Notes: generated by a model not told the origin, from the sequence alone. Positions 9,498 through 19,011 are shown, counted from the first letter of the stretch. The stretch: 64,000 nt of DNA from an uncultured Pelagibacteraceae bacterium (GCA_902519835.1 CABYLU010000002.1:1-64000), one strand, 5' to 3'. Made by a program: numbers and translations.

Positions 9498-9506
9498 TTT
9501 TCAAGA

Positions 9507-10607
9507 ATGATTAATGTTGATAAAAATACATTCCTAGACATTAACCTAAAAGCAATTAATAAAAACTATAAGATCATTAAGCAAATCGTTGGTAGAAAAT
9601 GTATAATTGCAGCTACAGTGAAAGCTAATGCCTATGGATTAGGTGCTGATCAGGTCGTCAATAGTCTAATAAAAAAGGGCTGCAAGTATTTTTTTGTTGC
9701 CACTACAAACGAAGCAATTTATTTACGAAAATTAAATAAAAGAATATTTATTTTTATTTTAAATGGATTGGTAACAAAAGAATTAAAAAATATTCGTAAG
9801 TTTAATTTAATTCCTATTATTAATAACCTTGCACAATTAAAAAAAATAGAAAACTATCAAAAAGAAAATAATTGTTTTCTTAATATCGCGATTCACTTTG
9901 ATACTGGAATGTCACGTCTTGGTCTTGATCAAAATGAAACAGAGTATCTGATAAAAAATAAAGCATTATTGATCAAAAAATCTAAACTTCGGTTAATAAT
10001 GAGTCATCTTTCTTGCGCTGATGATAAAAAGTCAAAATTGAATAAAATACAATTAAATAAATTTAATTTTGTTAAATCTCATTTTCCTAATTGTTTATGT
10101 AGTTTGTCTAATTCTGCGGGAATATTACTGGGTAAAAAATATCATTTTGATATGGTTAGGCCTGGAATCTCACTTTATGGAGGTCAATGTCAAATAAACG
10201 AAAAAATTATTTATGAAAATGTTGTCTCTATAAAAGCAAAACTAATCCAAATAAGAGAAATATATAAAGGGGATACAATAGGATATGGGGCAACTTTTAA
10301 GGCAAAATCAAAAATGAAAATCGGCACTCTTGGCTTTGGTTATGCAGACGGTTTTAATCGTCTTTTTTCAAACAACTATAGAATATTACTGGGAAATAAA
10401 AAAATTAATTTGGTGGGTAGGGTATCAATGGATCTGATAACAATCGACTTAACAAATATAAAAACAAAAAAAAATATAATGAATGAAGAATTTGAAGTAA
10501 TCGGAAGCAAGTTTTCAATAAATACCATTGCAAAGACAATAAATACTATTCCTTATGAAATACTAACTAATCTAGGCAAAAGATATGAAAGAAGATATAT
10601 TTCATAA
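9507..10607 (+). CDS. alr: Alanine racemase
   Basis: PLP enzyme interconverting L- and D-alanine for peptidoglycan. The PLP lysine is K39 in AATVKANAYGLG. The MVRPGISLYGG motif and the second-domain catalytic tyrosine in GDTIGYGATF (near 261) are present. 366 residues is standard for the biosynthetic form, with no signal peptide. The dnaB-alr pairing is common in alphaproteobacteria. The next gene begins four bases after the stop. Confidence 0.95.
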   Translation: MINVDKNTFLDINLKAINKNYKIIKQIVGRKCIIAATVKANAYGLGADQVVNSLIKKGCKYFFVATTNEAIYLRKLNKRIFIFILNGLVTKELKNIRKFNLIPIINNLAQLKKIENYQKENNCFLNIAIHFDTGMSRLGLDQNETEYLIKNKALLIKKSKLRLIMSHLSCADDKKSKLNKIQLNKFNFVKSHFPNCLCSLSNSAGILLGKKYHFDMVRPGISLYGGQCQINEKIIYENVVSIKAKLIQIREIYKGDTIGYGATFKAKSKMKIGTLGFGYADGFNRLFSNNYRILLGNKKINLVGRVSMDLITIDLTNIKTKKNIMNEEFEVIGSKFSINTIAKTINTIPYEILTNLGKRYERRYIS

Positions 10608-10610
10608 CTA

Positions 10611-13040
10611 ATGGAAAAATTTTATTTATCCCTATTCAATAAATACACAAACACCTCTCTAGTCGTTTTATTATTAATAATTTCATTTTTTGCCTATAGT
10701 GCAAAAGATTTTCAGCTTGATGCATCATCAGATACTTTAATTTTGGAACAAGACGAAGACCTTAAAAAATATAGATTAGTTATAGATGACTATGGATCAA
10801 ATGATTTTTTAATTGTTACTTTTACAGATGAAAAAAGGATCCTAACAAAAGATAATTTAAATCAAATAAAATTGTTTGTTGAAAGAGTTGGTAAATTAAA
10901 TTGGGTTGAAAGTATTCAGTCTATTTTTGATATTCCATTATTAGAAGTAAATGATCAAAGCCTAACAGACTTAATTAATGAAGTTCTTACAATTGAATCA
11001 TCGGGCGTTGATTTGATTGACGCTGAAAAAGAGTTATTAAATAGTCCTATTTTTAAAAACCTTATAATCAGTGAAGATGCATCAAGTACTGCTGTACTAA
11101 TTAACTTTAAAAAAGATGAAAAACATGAATTCTTAATTCAAGAAAGAGAAAGGCTTAGAAATTTAAATGAACCTTCAAAAGAGGATATAGGTAATTTAAA
11201 AAGAATTAATTTAGATTATCAGATAAGTAAAAAAAATTTTGATGAAAAGCGTCATAATAATATTAGCGAAATAAGGAAGATAATAAATACATTTGAAAAT
11301 AAACTAGATATGCATCTCGGTGGGGTGTCCATGATTGCAGACGATACGATAACATATGTTAAAAATGATATAGTCGTATTTGGATTTGGTGCTCTTGTTT
11401 TTATCTTAGCAGTCCTCTTCATAGTCTTTAAAAATCCACTATGGATGCTTGCATGCATATCTAATTGCTTAGCTTCATTAATTGTGATGATAGGCACTGT
11501 ATCTTTGATGGATTGGAAAGTAACTGTTATTTCGTCAAACTTCATAATGTTGATTTTAATTTTATCACTATCAATGACTGTACATATCGTAGTTAGATAT
11601 AGACAATTCATAATGCAAGATAATGAAAAATCTATTAAGGATGCTCTTTTGCTGACGATTAAAAACATGTATAAGCCATGTCTATTTGCAGCATTGACAA
11701 CTACATTTGCATTTGCGACTCTCTATACAAGCGGAATAAAGCCAGTTATGGATTTTGGCTTAATGATGTGTGTTGGCTTAATAATAACTTACATCACAAG
11801 TTTTTCATTTTTGCCAGTTGTTATATTTCTTCTTAATCTTAATGCAGCAAACCATACTTACCTAAATCAAAAAAAAAGTATATTCGCATCTTTAGCAATC
11901 AAATCTCCTAATATTTTATTAACTCTATTTATATTTATTTTTTGCTTAGGAATATACGGCGCCACTAAATTAAAGGTTGAAAACAGTTTTGTTGATTATT
12001 TTAAAAAAGAAACTGAAATCTATAAAGGCATGAAATTAATTGATGATAAACTTGGCGGAACAACTCCCTTGGATGTAGTAATAAACTTTAATTCAATAGC
12101 GAACGATACAATTGAGGAAGATTTTGAAGATGATTTCCTTGATTTTGGTATTGAATATGATCCTGCGGATTATTGGTTTACTGAAGAAAAGGTTAATGTT
12201 ATTAAAAAAATTCATGATCACCTTGAGCAATATTCTTTTGCTGGCAAGGTTTTATCTCTTGCTTCAATAGTTAGAACGGCTGAAAAACTTAATGCAAATA
12301 AAGAATTTGATACTCTTGAACTATCTGTTCTCTATAAAAAATTGCCGAATGACCTTAAAGATCAGATCATCAAACCCTATGTATTACTAGATAAAAATCA
12401 AGCAAGAATTACCATGAGAATTATTGATACACACCCTGAACTAAATAGATCGCTTTTTATCAAAGATCTTAATAACTATATAAATACTAATTACTCCAAT
12501 ACAAATATCGATGTTTCTACTACGGGAATCTTGATTCTATATAATAATATGCTTCAAAGTCTGTTTGACTCCCAAATAAAAACATTATCTATAGTTCTCT
12601 TGGGTATCTTTTTAATGCTATTTTTTTTATTTAAATCTTTAAAGACTGCTTTAGCGGCCATTACACCTAATCTGATTGCGTGCTTTGTAATACTTGGAAC
12701 AATGGGACTACTGTCTATTCCTCTAGATCTAATGACTATCACAATTGCTGCAATTACTATCGGAATTGCTGTAGATAATTGCATACACTATATTTACAGG
12801 TATCGAGAGTATATATCATTAAACAGCGGCAATCACGATGAAGCTTTAATCAAGTGCAATGAAACTGTTGGTGTGGCAATTAAAAACACTTCATATACTA
12901 TAATTGCTGGTTTTTCTATTTTGATATTTTCAAACTTCTACCCAACTATTTATTTTGGTATATTTACTGCGCTTGCAATGCTTGTTGCACTTTTTGGAAG
13001 TCTTACACTATTGCCAGTTCTACTAAAAAAACTTAATTGA
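10611..13040 (+). CDS. RND/MMPL-family exporter
   Basis: An 809-residue membrane protein with the two-fold RND layout. There is one N-terminal helix (about 17-32), a large periplasmic domain, and a block of about five helices (250-410). A second helix (about 435-455), a second periplasmic domain and a second five-helix block (about 650-805) follow. The second block contains the conserved AAITIGIAVDNCIHYIYRYRE stretch split around residue 720. It most resembles predicted RND exporters of the MMPL group, which move lipids or hopanoids; the substrate cannot be told. It occupies the place between alr and cvpA where radA is found in many alphaproteobacteria. Confident for the family, not for the cargo. 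Confidence 0.85.
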   Translation: MEKFYLSLFNKYTNTSLVVLLLIISFFAYSAKDFQLDASSDTLILEQDEDLKKYRLVIDDYGSNDFLIVTFTDEKRILTKDNLNQIKLFVERVGKLNWVESIQSIFDIPLLEVNDQSLTDLINEVLTIESSGVDLIDAEKELLNSPIFKNLIISEDASSTAVLINFKKDEKHEFLIQERERLRNLNEPSKEDIGNLKRINLDYQISKKNFDEKRHNNISEIRKIINTFENKLDMHLGGVSMIADDTITYVKNDIVVFGFGALVFILAVLFIVFKNPLWMLACISNCLASLIVMIGTVSLMDWKVTVISSNFIMLILILSLSMTVHIVVRYRQFIMQDNEKSIKDALLLTIKNMYKPCLFAALTTTFAFATLYTSGIKPVMDFGLMMCVGLIITYITSFSFLPVVIFLLNLNAANHTYLNQKKSIFASLAIKSPNILLTLFIFIFCLGIYGATKLKVENSFVDYFKKETEIYKGMKLIDDKLGGTTPLDVVINFNSIANDTIEEDFEDDFLDFGIEYDPADYWFTEEKVNVIKKIHDHLEQYSFAGKVLSLASIVRTAEKLNANKEFDTLELSVLYKKLPNDLKDQIIKPYVLLDKNQARITMRIIDTHPELNRSLFIKDLNNYINTNYSNTNIDVSTTGILILYNNMLQSLFDSQIKTLSIVLLGIFLMLFFLFKSLKTALAAITPNLIACFVILGTMGLLSIPLDLMTITIAAITIGIAVDNCIHYIYRYREYISLNSGNHDEALIKCNETVGVAIKNTSYTIIAGFSILIFSNFYPTIYFGIFTALAMLVALFGSLTLLPVLLKKLN

Positions 13041-13048
13041 ATAAAATA

Positions 13049-13555
13049 ATGAATTTAGATCTTGCTCAGTTATTGAATCCTTATGATCTTATTTTTTTAT
13101 TAGTTATCTTAGTTTCTTTTATATTTGGAGTAAAAAATGGATTAATAAAAAGCTTATTAAATCTTATAAAATGGATAATTATCTTTTATTTAATAAAAAA
13201 TTGTTTTGATATTTTAAGGCCATTCTTTGACCAATATATACTCAATAAAACTCTTTCTGATATACTAATATTTTTCTTCACTTTAATTACAGCCTATATT
13301 TTAATATCATTTATTAATCGTATGATTATTGGAATATTACAACCTAGGAAATCTTTATTTATTGACATGTCCTTCGGTGGTGTTCTTGGAATTTTACGGG
13401 GATATATAATTTTTATTCTTATAATTTTTTTCATAAATAGTAATTTTTCCTCTAATTTAATACCAGAGATTATTAAATCAGGTACTTTCCAAGAAATAGT
13501 AAATTACGGGGTTGATCTACTTGATCAAATGCCAAGGAATATTAATGAAATTTAA
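13049..13555 (+). CDS. cvpA: CvpA family membrane protein
   Basis: Small integral membrane protein of the CvpA (colicin V production) family, with four hydrophobic segments and the conserved GVKNGLIKSLLNLIKW and GGVLGILRGY stretches. The ATG at 13049 avoids the overlap of the earlier in-frame TTG at 13037 with the previous gene's stop, so it is preferred. cvpA is typically followed by purF; here an SDR follows directly and purF is absent. The cellular role of CvpA is still poorly defined, with links to envelope stress. Confidence 0.85.
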   Translation: MNLDLAQLLNPYDLIFLLVILVSFIFGVKNGLIKSLLNLIKWIIIFYLIKNCFDILRPFFDQYILNKTLSDILIFFFTLITAYILISFINRMIIGILQPRKSLFIDMSFGGVLGILRGYIIFILIIFFINSNFSSNLIPEIIKSGTFQEIVNYGVDLLDQMPRNINEI

Positions 13556-13569
13556 TTTAATACATTACT

Positions 13570-14262
13570 ATGAAAAAACTTAACTGCCTTGTAACAGGTG
13601 CGTCCTCAGGAATAGGAAAAGAAATTTCAATAGAGTTATCTACCTATGCTAAACATATATACATATGTTCTCGAAACGTACAAAAACTTGAAATTGTTCA
13701 TGACAAAATAATTGAAAATAATTGTGAGTGTACAATTGTTCCTTTAAATTTATGTGATGAAAATGTAATTGAGAATTTGGCTAAACAAATACATGTCAAA
13801 GATACTTCCTTGGATATATTAGTTCTTTCAGCAGGAATTATTAACGAACTTTCTCCTGTTGAGTCAATTGATCTAGAGAATTTTAAGAATATTATAAACT
13901 TGAATTTCTTATCAAATTTTAGAATGGTTAAGAGTTTTCATTCATTGCTCAAAAGTTCAAATAATGCCTATATAGCTGCAGTTTCCTCACTAAAAGACCC
14001 TTCAAAAGAATATTACTGGGGCATTTATCAGCCTATTATGACAGCGTTAAATGAGCTTTTATTGACCTATTCAAAAGAAAACAAAGGTACAAATATAAAA
14101 ACAAGTATTTTTTGTCCACTTGCCGTTAATACAAAACTAAGAGATGTCATAATGCCTGGCGAGGATAAATCTAAGATAAGTGATCCAAAAGAAGTAGCCG
14201 CTAAAATTGTAAATTATATTTTAGAGGAAGCTGGTACAGGAGAAATAATCGAAATCACCTGA
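13570..14262 (+). CDS. Short-chain dehydrogenase-like protein with altered active site
   Basis: A 230-residue Rossmann protein of the SDR superfamily. It has TGASSGIG (9-16), an LSAGI version of NNAG (87-91), and a serine at about 140. The expected YxxxK motif reads Y153-Q-P-I-M157, so the catalytic lysine is replaced by methionine. The spacing from serine to tyrosine (13 residues) is what SDRs show, so the alignment is secure. Without the lysine, normal oxidoreductase activity is doubtful, and the protein may be a degenerate enzyme or a binding protein. An SDR next to cvpA is seen in other alphaproteobacteria. Its 3' end overlaps der on the opposite strand by eight bases. Confidence 0.8.
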   Translation: MKKLNCLVTGASSGIGKEISIELSTYAKHIYICSRNVQKLEIVHDKIIENNCECTIVPLNLCDENVIENLAKQIHVKDTSLDILVLSAGIINELSPVESIDLENFKNIINLNFLSNFRMVKSFHSLLKSSNNAYIAAVSSLKDPSKEYYWGIYQPIMTALNELLLTYSKENKGTNIKTSIFCPLAVNTKLRDVIMPGEDKSKISDPKEVAAKIVNYILEEAGTGEIIEIT

Positions 14263-15070
14263 TATAAGGATTCTTTGAAGTTTTGAAATCATACAAAATT
14301 GGTACGCCATCAAGTTTGAAATAGCTTCTAAAAGAATTATCAAAAAATTTTTGAAATAATTGTGGTGGTTTTTTCTGAATATTTATAAATATTTTAAACT
14401 TTGGAATTTTATTTTCTAATTGAACAATATATTTAGGTTTTATTTCTATTTTATTAAATCGTGGTAACGTTGATTTTTTGTTCAAATAGTTAATAAATTT
14501 GTTTAGTTTTTGTTTATTAATTTTTATTGAAATCAATTCTTTTTTTAGAATAATTTCTTTTAAAACATTTGATATTCTTGTATTATTTTTTGCAGAAATA
14601 AAATCAATATTAATTAATTTGTGTTTACTATAATTGTTGCGTAAATGTTTTTTGATGTTTAACTGGTATTTTCTTTTATCATCAAGAATATCGGACTTAT
14701 TAAATAAAAAAAATAAAATTTTATGTTTACTTAATGCTAAATCTGCAAGACGAAAATCTTGTCTTGTAATACCTTCTAGTGAGTCGATTAAAAGTACTGT
14801 GATATCGACATTATTAATTATTTTAATAACTTCTGAATTGCGAGCCAATTCATGCTCTTCTTTTACTTTACTTCTTCTTCGCAGCCCAGGCGTATCAACA
14901 ATAATAAATTCGAAATTTTTGTGAGTAAATTTTTGTTTAATGAGAGATTTTGTTAATCCATATTCATCGCCAACAGGTGAAATATACTCACCAAGCAATG
15001 TATTAAATAATGTTGATTTTCCAGAATTCGGCTTTCCAATAATGCCTATATTAATTTTACTTAAATTCAT
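14255..15070 (-). CDS. der: Der (EngA)-like GTPase lacking the first GTPase domain
   Basis: Der is a ribosome-assembly GTPase that normally has two tandem G domains and a C-terminal KH-like domain, about 440-490 residues. This protein has 271. It begins almost at once with a P-loop (G12-S19, GKPNSGKS), a switch threonine, DTPGLRRRSKV (G3), NKSD (G4) and SAK (G5). It then runs into a KH-like domain ending FKLDGVPILYDFKTSKNPY. The RRRSK stretch after G3 and the direct link to the KH domain identify the single G domain as the family's second one. Upstream is the intact bamB, overlapping by 14 bases, so there is no room for a lost first domain or a frameshift. It lies in the panB-YfgM-bamB-der group. 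Confidence 0.85.
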   Translation of the reverse strand: MNLSKINIGIIGKPNSGKSTLFNTLLGEYISPVGDEYGLTKSLIKQKFTHKNFEFIIVDTPGLRRRSKVKEEHELARNSEVIKIINNVDITVLLIDSLEGITRQDFRLADLALSKHKILFFLFNKSDILDDKRKYQLNIKKHLRNNYSKHKLINIDFISAKNNTRISNVLKEIILKKELISIKINKQKLNKFINYLNKKSTLPRFNKIEIKPKYIVQLENKIPKFKIFINIQKKPPQLFQKFFDNSFRSYFKLDGVPILYDFKTSKNPYIR

Positions 15071-16355
15071 AAACGTTGGAGTTTTCGTCAGACAAATAAA
15101 TTGAATTAGACAGGATTATAGGTGGGACTAATGCACCTTTAACTCCAATTGATTCAGTTAAAAGTATTTCGCCTGAGATGGGTGAAACTACTTTTAACTC
15201 ACCAAAGTATGAAATATTATAAATTAAATTATTTATTAAATAAGGACCTAGCCAAAGATTTAAATTTTCTGCCTTTTGACCTTTTTTATACTTTGATAGT
15301 TCAGTAATCCAGTAAACCTCTGAACTATCTTTGTTCAAACAAATTAACTTTCCATCTTCATTAATAATATATATTTGATTCCCTGTAATAACTGGCGTTC
15401 TATACCCTGACAAATCTTTCGCCCAATTTCTCTGTCCGTTAGTGGCATTAACAGAAACAAGCTTTCCATTCGAGCTTAATGAATAAATAGCATTGTTTGA
15501 TACCACAGGGCTAGCTGATATATCTTTAATATCAAAATTACTGACCATTGATATTTTTGAGACATTTTCTGACCAGATAGGCTGGCCAGTATCAAAAATA
15601 AAAGCTACCAACTCTCCATTACTAAAAGGGGCAATAATTGTATTTTCGAATGCTACTGGAGATGAGGTAAATAAATTTTTCTTTGTTTCTGAAATTGTTT
15701 GAAATGACCAATTTACTTCTCCACTTGTCACATCAATTGAAAAAATTCTGTTGTCAGCTGAAATAAAATATATGTATCCTCTATATATAAGCGGTGGCGA
15801 TAAAATTGGATATTCTATTTTTGTTGACCAAATTTCCTTACCGACTTCAGCGTTTAATAATTTTATTTGACCATATCCATCTACAAACACTAATTGATTA
15901 TCAAAATAGGCAATGCCGCCTCTAACAATCTCATATTTTTTTATTCCCTCAATTCTAACATCTACTTTGAACAATGTTTTTTTTGTTAAGGTATCTACAC
16001 ATTCAATATAGCCCTGGCTTAACACATGGCACAGATTATCGTTAAAAAATATGGGTTGTATAATATTTACTGGCCCTTTTTTACCCGAAATAATTTTTGA
16101 CTTATCATTAAAAGAGGCATCTGAGTAAATATTATTTAGATCGTTTGATGGATTCAAAAAATGCTGAGACCAAAAATTTACTTCTTTTGGTTCATTTATC
16201 AGTATGTCACCAGGATCAAGATTTAGAGTTTCAGAGATTTCTGCACTGTAACTTAAAACAGGAAAGCCACTGGCAGTTTCATTGATTTCATCATTCCCGG
16301 AACATGAAATAAGAAAGAAAGATATAAATAAAAATATATATGATTTGTTGAGCAT
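15057..16355 (-). CDS. bamB: Outer membrane assembly lipoprotein BamB (PQQ-like beta-propeller)
   Basis: Lipoprotein subunit of the BAM complex that inserts outer-membrane proteins. The signal peptide ends in the lipobox LISC, with the lipidated cysteine near residue 18. It is followed by repeated beta-propeller blades such as VVSNNAIYSLSSNGKLVSVN and ITGNQIYIINEDGKLICLN. 432 residues fits an eight-bladed propeller. It is one base downstream of the YfgM-like gene and overlaps the der start, the familiar yfgM-bamB-der arrangement. Confidence 0.93.
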   Translation of the reverse strand: MLNKSYIFLFISFFLISCSGNDEINETASGFPVLSYSAEISETLNLDPGDILINEPKEVNFWSQHFLNPSNDLNNIYSDASFNDKSKIISGKKGPVNIIQPIFFNDNLCHVLSQGYIECVDTLTKKTLFKVDVRIEGIKKYEIVRGGIAYFDNQLVFVDGYGQIKLLNAEVGKEIWSTKIEYPILSPPLIYRGYIYFISADNRIFSIDVTSGEVNWSFQTISETKKNLFTSSPVAFENTIIAPFSNGELVAFIFDTGQPIWSENVSKISMVSNFDIKDISASPVVSNNAIYSLSSNGKLVSVNATNGQRNWAKDLSGYRTPVITGNQIYIINEDGKLICLNKDSSEVYWITELSKYKKGQKAENLNLWLGPYLINNLIYNISYFGELKVVSPISGEILLTESIGVKGALVPPIILSNSIYLSDENSNVYEFK

Positions 16356-16356
16356 G

Positions 16357-16989
16357 CTAATTTATAATTTCAATAAATTTGTTAGCTCTTATTTTAATCT
16401 CTACAGGGACATCTGGATTATCGATTAAATTCTGGAAATTTTTTTTACTTTCTTCATTTTTTCCAAGAATAAGCTTTTTAAATGAGATAAGTTCATTAAA
16501 TAGATATTTGAAATTACTATCACGCATTCTTTCATCAGTGAGATAGCTTATAAATTCTTCTTCGCTCGAATTATCAATTTTTGATAAAAGTAGAAAATAT
16601 GTTGCTAAATCTGCAATTATTGGATCATATTTTTCATCGTCAGTTAATTTTTCTAAATCAAGAATCCCATCTTTAATATTCCCATTTTCTATCTTTAAAT
16701 TTGCAATTTTTAATTCAGCTATACTTGATATATAGTTGTTATCAGCGTTAATTAGCTCATCTAATAAAGAATATTGTTCTGAAATATTTTTGCTGTTTGT
16801 TGCTTTAATATATGTTTCAATGAGTTTTTCATTTTTTGATTTATCAATTGAAACCACTACTTGATATCCGATAACTGACCCTATTATTATCATTAGAGTT
16901 AAAATTACATATAAACCGTATTTTTTAAAAAGATTAGACAGTTTTTCTTTTCTTAGATCTTCATCGACCTGTCTTAAAATATCACTCAT
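16357..16989 (-). CDS. YfgM-like tetratricopeptide-type membrane protein
   Basis: A 210-residue protein with a cytoplasmic N-terminus (EDLRKEKLSNLFKKYG), one transmembrane helix (about 27-50), and a helical periplasmic domain of the tetratricopeptide_21 type. In enterobacteria YfgM is a SecYEG-associated protein working with periplasmic chaperones. The location directly before bamB and der supports the same family. Its start overlaps the panB stop in an ATGA-type junction. The family call is good; the chaperone role is inferred. Confidence 0.82.
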   Translation of the reverse strand: MSDILRQVDEDLRKEKLSNLFKKYGLYVILTLMIIIGSVIGYQVVVSIDKSKNEKLIETYIKATNSKNISEQYSLLDELINADNNYISSIAELKIANLKIENGNIKDGILDLEKLTDDEKYDPIIADLATYFLLLSKIDNSSEEEFISYLTDERMRDSNFKYLFNELISFKKLILGKNEESKKNFQNLIDNPDVPVEIKIRANKFIEIIN

Positions 16990-17816
16990 TGATCTTTACC
17001 GTTATTACTTACAATCTGTGGACGCATATGATAAATATGGTCTGATGAAGGAAAAGTTCTATCTTTAACTTCTTCAGCATACTTACTTACTGCTTTCTTA
17101 ATAGTGTTATCTAAATCAACGTATTTTTTGACAAATTTTGGAGCAACGTTTGTTAATCCCAACATATCTTCTGTTACTAATATCTGGCCATCACAATTTG
17201 GAGATGCTCCTATTCCAATAGTAGGAATATTTAAAATCGAAGTTATTTCTGCAGCTAAAGGCTCAGCCATACCCTCTAAAACCACTGAAAATGCTCCCGC
17301 TTCTTCAACAGCAATTGCATCATCAATATATTTTTGCCACTCAGATTTTACTTTTCCTCTTACTTTATATCCTCCATCAATCAATACACTCTGCGGCTGA
17401 AGTCCTATATGGCCCATGACGGGAATTGAGCTTTTAGTAAGATGTTCAATTGTTTTGGACATTTTTTGACCGCCTTCAAGCTTAACGCCGTTGCAATTAG
17501 TTTCTTTCATAACACGAGCTGCATTCATAAATGCTTTTTCAACAGATTCTTCATAGGTTCCAAATGGCATATCAACAATTACACAAGATTTATTTGAAGC
17601 TCCAACAACAGATTTTGCATGTTTAATCATTTGTTCAAGCGTAACTTGAAGTGTATTCTCATAATCATAAAGAACCATACCAAGCGAGTCTCCAACCAAC
17701 ATTAAGTCAACCTGTTCGTCAATAGCTCTAGCAATTGGTGCCGTATAAGCAGTTAGACATACAATTGGATTCTTTCTTTTGAGAGATTTTATATCATTAG
17801 CTGATTTTCTTAACAT
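16986..17816 (-). CDS. panB: 3-methyl-2-oxobutanoate hydroxymethyltransferase PanB
   Basis: First committed enzyme of pantothenate synthesis, transferring a hydroxymethyl group from methylene-THF to ketoisovalerate. Metal and substrate motifs are present: VGDSLGMVLYDYENTLQVTL (41-60), VDMPFGTYE, and the catalytic region VVLEGMAEPLA. 276 residues is typical. It leads the minus-strand series panB-YfgM-bamB-der, an arrangement seen in other alphaproteobacteria. panC is not in the window. Confidence 0.96.
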   Translation of the reverse strand: MLRKSANDIKSLKRKNPIVCLTAYTAPIARAIDEQVDLMLVGDSLGMVLYDYENTLQVTLEQMIKHAKSVVGASNKSCVIVDMPFGTYEESVEKAFMNAARVMKETNCNGVKLEGGQKMSKTIEHLTKSSIPVMGHIGLQPQSVLIDGGYKVRGKVKSEWQKYIDDAIAVEEAGAFSVVLEGMAEPLAAEITSILNIPTIGIGASPNCDGQILVTEDMLGLTNVAPKFVKKYVDLDNTIKKAVSKYAEEVKDRTFPSSDHIYHMRPQIVSNNGKDQ

Positions 17817-17873
17817 GGGATCGGTTTATACTTGATAAATTGGAAAAATTCTAGGAAAAGCTTAGTTTCGGAA

Positions 17874-18398
17874 TTATTCTGCTAATTCACTGTCTATTAA
17901 TACAGCTATTAGAAGAGCGGGTTCAGAGCCATTATTTACCCATGCGTGATTTGTGCCTCGCTGTACAACGACATCAAATGGATTTATTTTTACCTCTTCT
18001 TCATCCAAAATTAAAGTTACATCTCCTTTTAGCAGTATAATATAATCAATTGTCTTAGTTTTATGCATTGCTGGATGTTTTGTTATATCAACCCGGTGAT
18101 GAGCTGCGCCTATACGACTGAAGGCTTCCTCAGCCATTTTATTTAGCGCCTCGAGTGGAACACCTTTAGGAGTTGGCATTATTTGAAAATATCTAAATTT
18201 TGAACCTCCTTTAGGAGGTGATAAAATTATATCGCTATCAGCTCTATCCTTGCTACTTTTTGTATCAATAGTTGCTCCATCTTCATTCCATATCTCGAAT
18301 AAACCTCCAATTTCTTCTCCTATAGATCGTGCTGGAGGACCATCAATTTTAATTACAGATTTGCCATTGTCATTATGTCCTGTAACAATTCTTCTCAC
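17874..18398 (-). CDS. Cupin-domain protein of unknown function
   Basis: A 174-residue protein. The N-terminal 90 residues carry the pattern MRRIVTGHNDNGKSVIKIDG, seen in a family of small cupins. A single cupin barrel follows (about 105-170): IDYIILLKGDVTLILDEEEVKI then FDVVVQRGTNHAWVNNG. The second cupin histidine (H in TNHAW) is clear; the first metal-binding motif is poor. It may act on a small organic acid or sense one. It stands between panB and a membrane-anchored unknown with no clear pathway partner. The substrate is unknown. Confidence 0.75.
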   Translation of the reverse strand: MRRIVTGHNDNGKSVIKIDGPPARSIGEEIGGLFEIWNEDGATIDTKSSKDRADSDIILSPPKGGSKFRYFQIMPTPKGVPLEALNKMAEEAFSRIGAAHHRVDITKHPAMHKTKTIDYIILLKGDVTLILDEEEVKINPFDVVVQRGTNHAWVNNGSEPALLIAVLIDSELAE

Positions 18399-18416
18399 TC
18401 AATAACCTCCTTTGTT

Positions 18417-18935
18417 TTAATCCCTTCTTACGTTTGGGATAATTTCTTCTTGGTAACCTTCTTTAAAAGTTGCTCGGTCGCCATAAATTTCAGTTTCAAA
18501 CCATTCGACAAATTCTTTTGATTTAATCCCCCTCCAATATTTCCAAGTTGACTGTGCAATAGGAGCTTTCATGGTGCCCAATTTCAACATATGCATTCTC
18601 ATTTTTAAATGAGTTTCATCAACAAAACCTTTTTCAACTTTTTCATATGTATCAAAAATATCCACCAGTAATGCATTTACATATACTGCTACTCTCCATT
18701 TATCTGCGTTATCTAGTTCGCCTGCAGCCCAATCTTTCGAGAGAAAGTTACTAAACTCTTTATCTTTCGATGTATTAAAATACCTCTCATACATTCTGTG
18801 TGTTAAAGAGTGTCCAAACTGCGCTTTTGTAATTTCATTTTGCTGATGTATTTGTATTCCTAAATAAATAACAGAAACAACTACACCAAATGCTGCAACC
18901 ATTTGTACTATAATTATTATTGTTTCTGCGCTCAT
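18417..18935 (-). CDS. Hypothetical membrane-anchored protein
   Basis: I do not recognise a named family. The 172-residue product has one N-terminal transmembrane helix (about 5-27: IIIIVQMVAAFGVVVSVIYLG) followed by IQIHQQNEITKAQ and a soluble helical region rich in Trp, Tyr and Lys (WKYWRGIKSKEFVEWFETEI). Small proteins of this plan are common as 'hypothetical' genes in marine proteobacteria. It lies 19 bases upstream of the cupin gene on the same strand, so the two may be co-transcribed. Codon use and composition look like the neighbours. Confidence 0.65.
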   Translation of the reverse strand: MSAETIIIIVQMVAAFGVVVSVIYLGIQIHQQNEITKAQFGHSLTHRMYERYFNTSKDKEFSNFLSKDWAAGELDNADKWRVAVYVNALLVDIFDTYEKVEKGFVDETHLKMRMHMLKLGTMKAPIAQSTWKYWRGIKSKEFVEWFETEIYGDRATFKEGYQEEIIPNVRRD

Positions 18936-19011
18936 AAATACAGACTATACATTATTACACTTTTGTGGCAAAAACTTTGCTTAAATAGAGTTATAAAAAT
19001 TGATTTAATAA

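Noticed and set aside
11252-11668. 138-residue minus-strand open frame opposite the MMPL exporter
   Set aside because: It mirrors the membrane helices of the real gene and shows no start context or family motif.
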